Source of the DNA: Pseudomonas lurida
GTDB taxonomy: Bacteria > Pseudomonadota > Gammaproteobacteria > Pseudomonadales > Pseudomonadaceae
Reading direction: 5' to 3'
DNA: 64,000 nucleotides
Assembly: GCF_002563895.1 (NCBI RefSeq)
Contig: NZ_PDJB01000001.1
Coordinates: 5,129,501 to 5,193,500 of the forward strand
Below are positions 63,908-64,000 of the stretch, piece after piece; position 1 is the first letter of the stretch; every line of letters starts with the position of its first letter. The position numbers and the translations under genes were made by a program. The notes beneath the pieces were generated by a model, which was given only the letters and a program-made list of their open reading frames with translations, made no database searches and was not told where the DNA came from.

Positions 63908-64000
63908 TTACTGCTGGTTCTGGCCGAGGACCAGGCGACCTTCTTTGTCGACTGGAATCTGACCACCTGGGTCGCGATCCATACGCACGGTGCCTTCCTT
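63908..64000 (-). CDS. 3' end of a leftward gene, truncated by the window edge
   Basis: Only the last 30 codons are visible, ending 'DKEGRLVLGQNQQ' and stop. The frame is open to the window edge. In other Pseudomonas genomes the neighbour of suhB at this place is a small glycine-zipper protein before secF-secD. The visible part, with 'VRMDRDPGGQIPVD', would be compatible with that but is too short to assign. Confidence 0.6.
   Translation of the reverse strand, partial: KEGTVRMDRDPGGQIPVDKEGRLVLGQNQQ

Overview
The window looks like a core chromosomal segment of a Pseudomonas of the fluorescens group. Three things point there. The coding sequence is GC-rich with C/G-ending codons. The gene order (purT, nag PTS locus, purL, mltF, guaBA, xseA, leuA, der-bamB-yfgM-hisS-ispG-rodZ-pilF-rlmN-ndk, isc operon, cysE, trmJ, suhB) is the one I know from Pseudomonas. 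Many REP-type inverted repeats sit between genes, with the core 'GTGGGAGCGGGCTTGC' typical of fluorescens-group genomes. No rRNA, tRNA, CRISPR array, insertion sequence or prophage was found.

Left part (1-22000): a CcsA/YpjD-like membrane protein and a CBS-pair CorC/HlyC protein; an MHS-family transporter behind a likely sigma70 promoter; purT; a small VUT-family membrane protein; a DUF1289 / gamma-carbonic anhydrase / Nudix CoA pyrophosphatase set; a second Nudix hydrolase with an L,D-transpeptidase; the nag operon (nagR, nagA, SIS-type deaminase, fused EIIA-HPr-EI, NagE); then yqfO, purL and mltF.

Middle (22000-34000) is the most accessory part. A trehalose PTS operon runs leftward (treB, treC, LamB-type porin, EIIA-HPr-EI fusion, small EIIB-like protein) and is faced by divergent treR, with two tandem operators between. 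Next comes an isolated 1096-residue gene, 30507-33797, which I read as a dermonecrotic-toxin-like (DUF6543-type) protein with a TIKI/EreA/ChaN-like domain and a duplicated module of about 75 residues. It is the best candidate for something undescribed.

Right part (34000-64000): guaBA, a zinc-ribbon protein of unknown function, a TSUP transporter facing a LysR regulator, xseA, an M23 peptidase, leuA behind an apparent leader peptide, a methionine-salvage pair (aminotransferase and omega-amidase), then a long leftward housekeeping run from trmJ-cysE through iscRSUA-hscBA-fdx-iscX to ndk-rlmN-pilF-rodZ-ispG-hisS-yfgM-bamB-der. suhB runs rightward near the end, and the last 93 bases hold the 3' end of another leftward gene.

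The two sugar loci are built alike. Each has its own GntR/UTRA regulator with visible operators, its own membrane EIIBC, its own EIIA-HPr-EI fusion supplying the phosphorelay, and a second EIIB-like domain whose phosphorylatable cysteine is replaced by alanine. Promoters, operators and terminators listed here come from reading the sequence by eye and are not experimentally supported.
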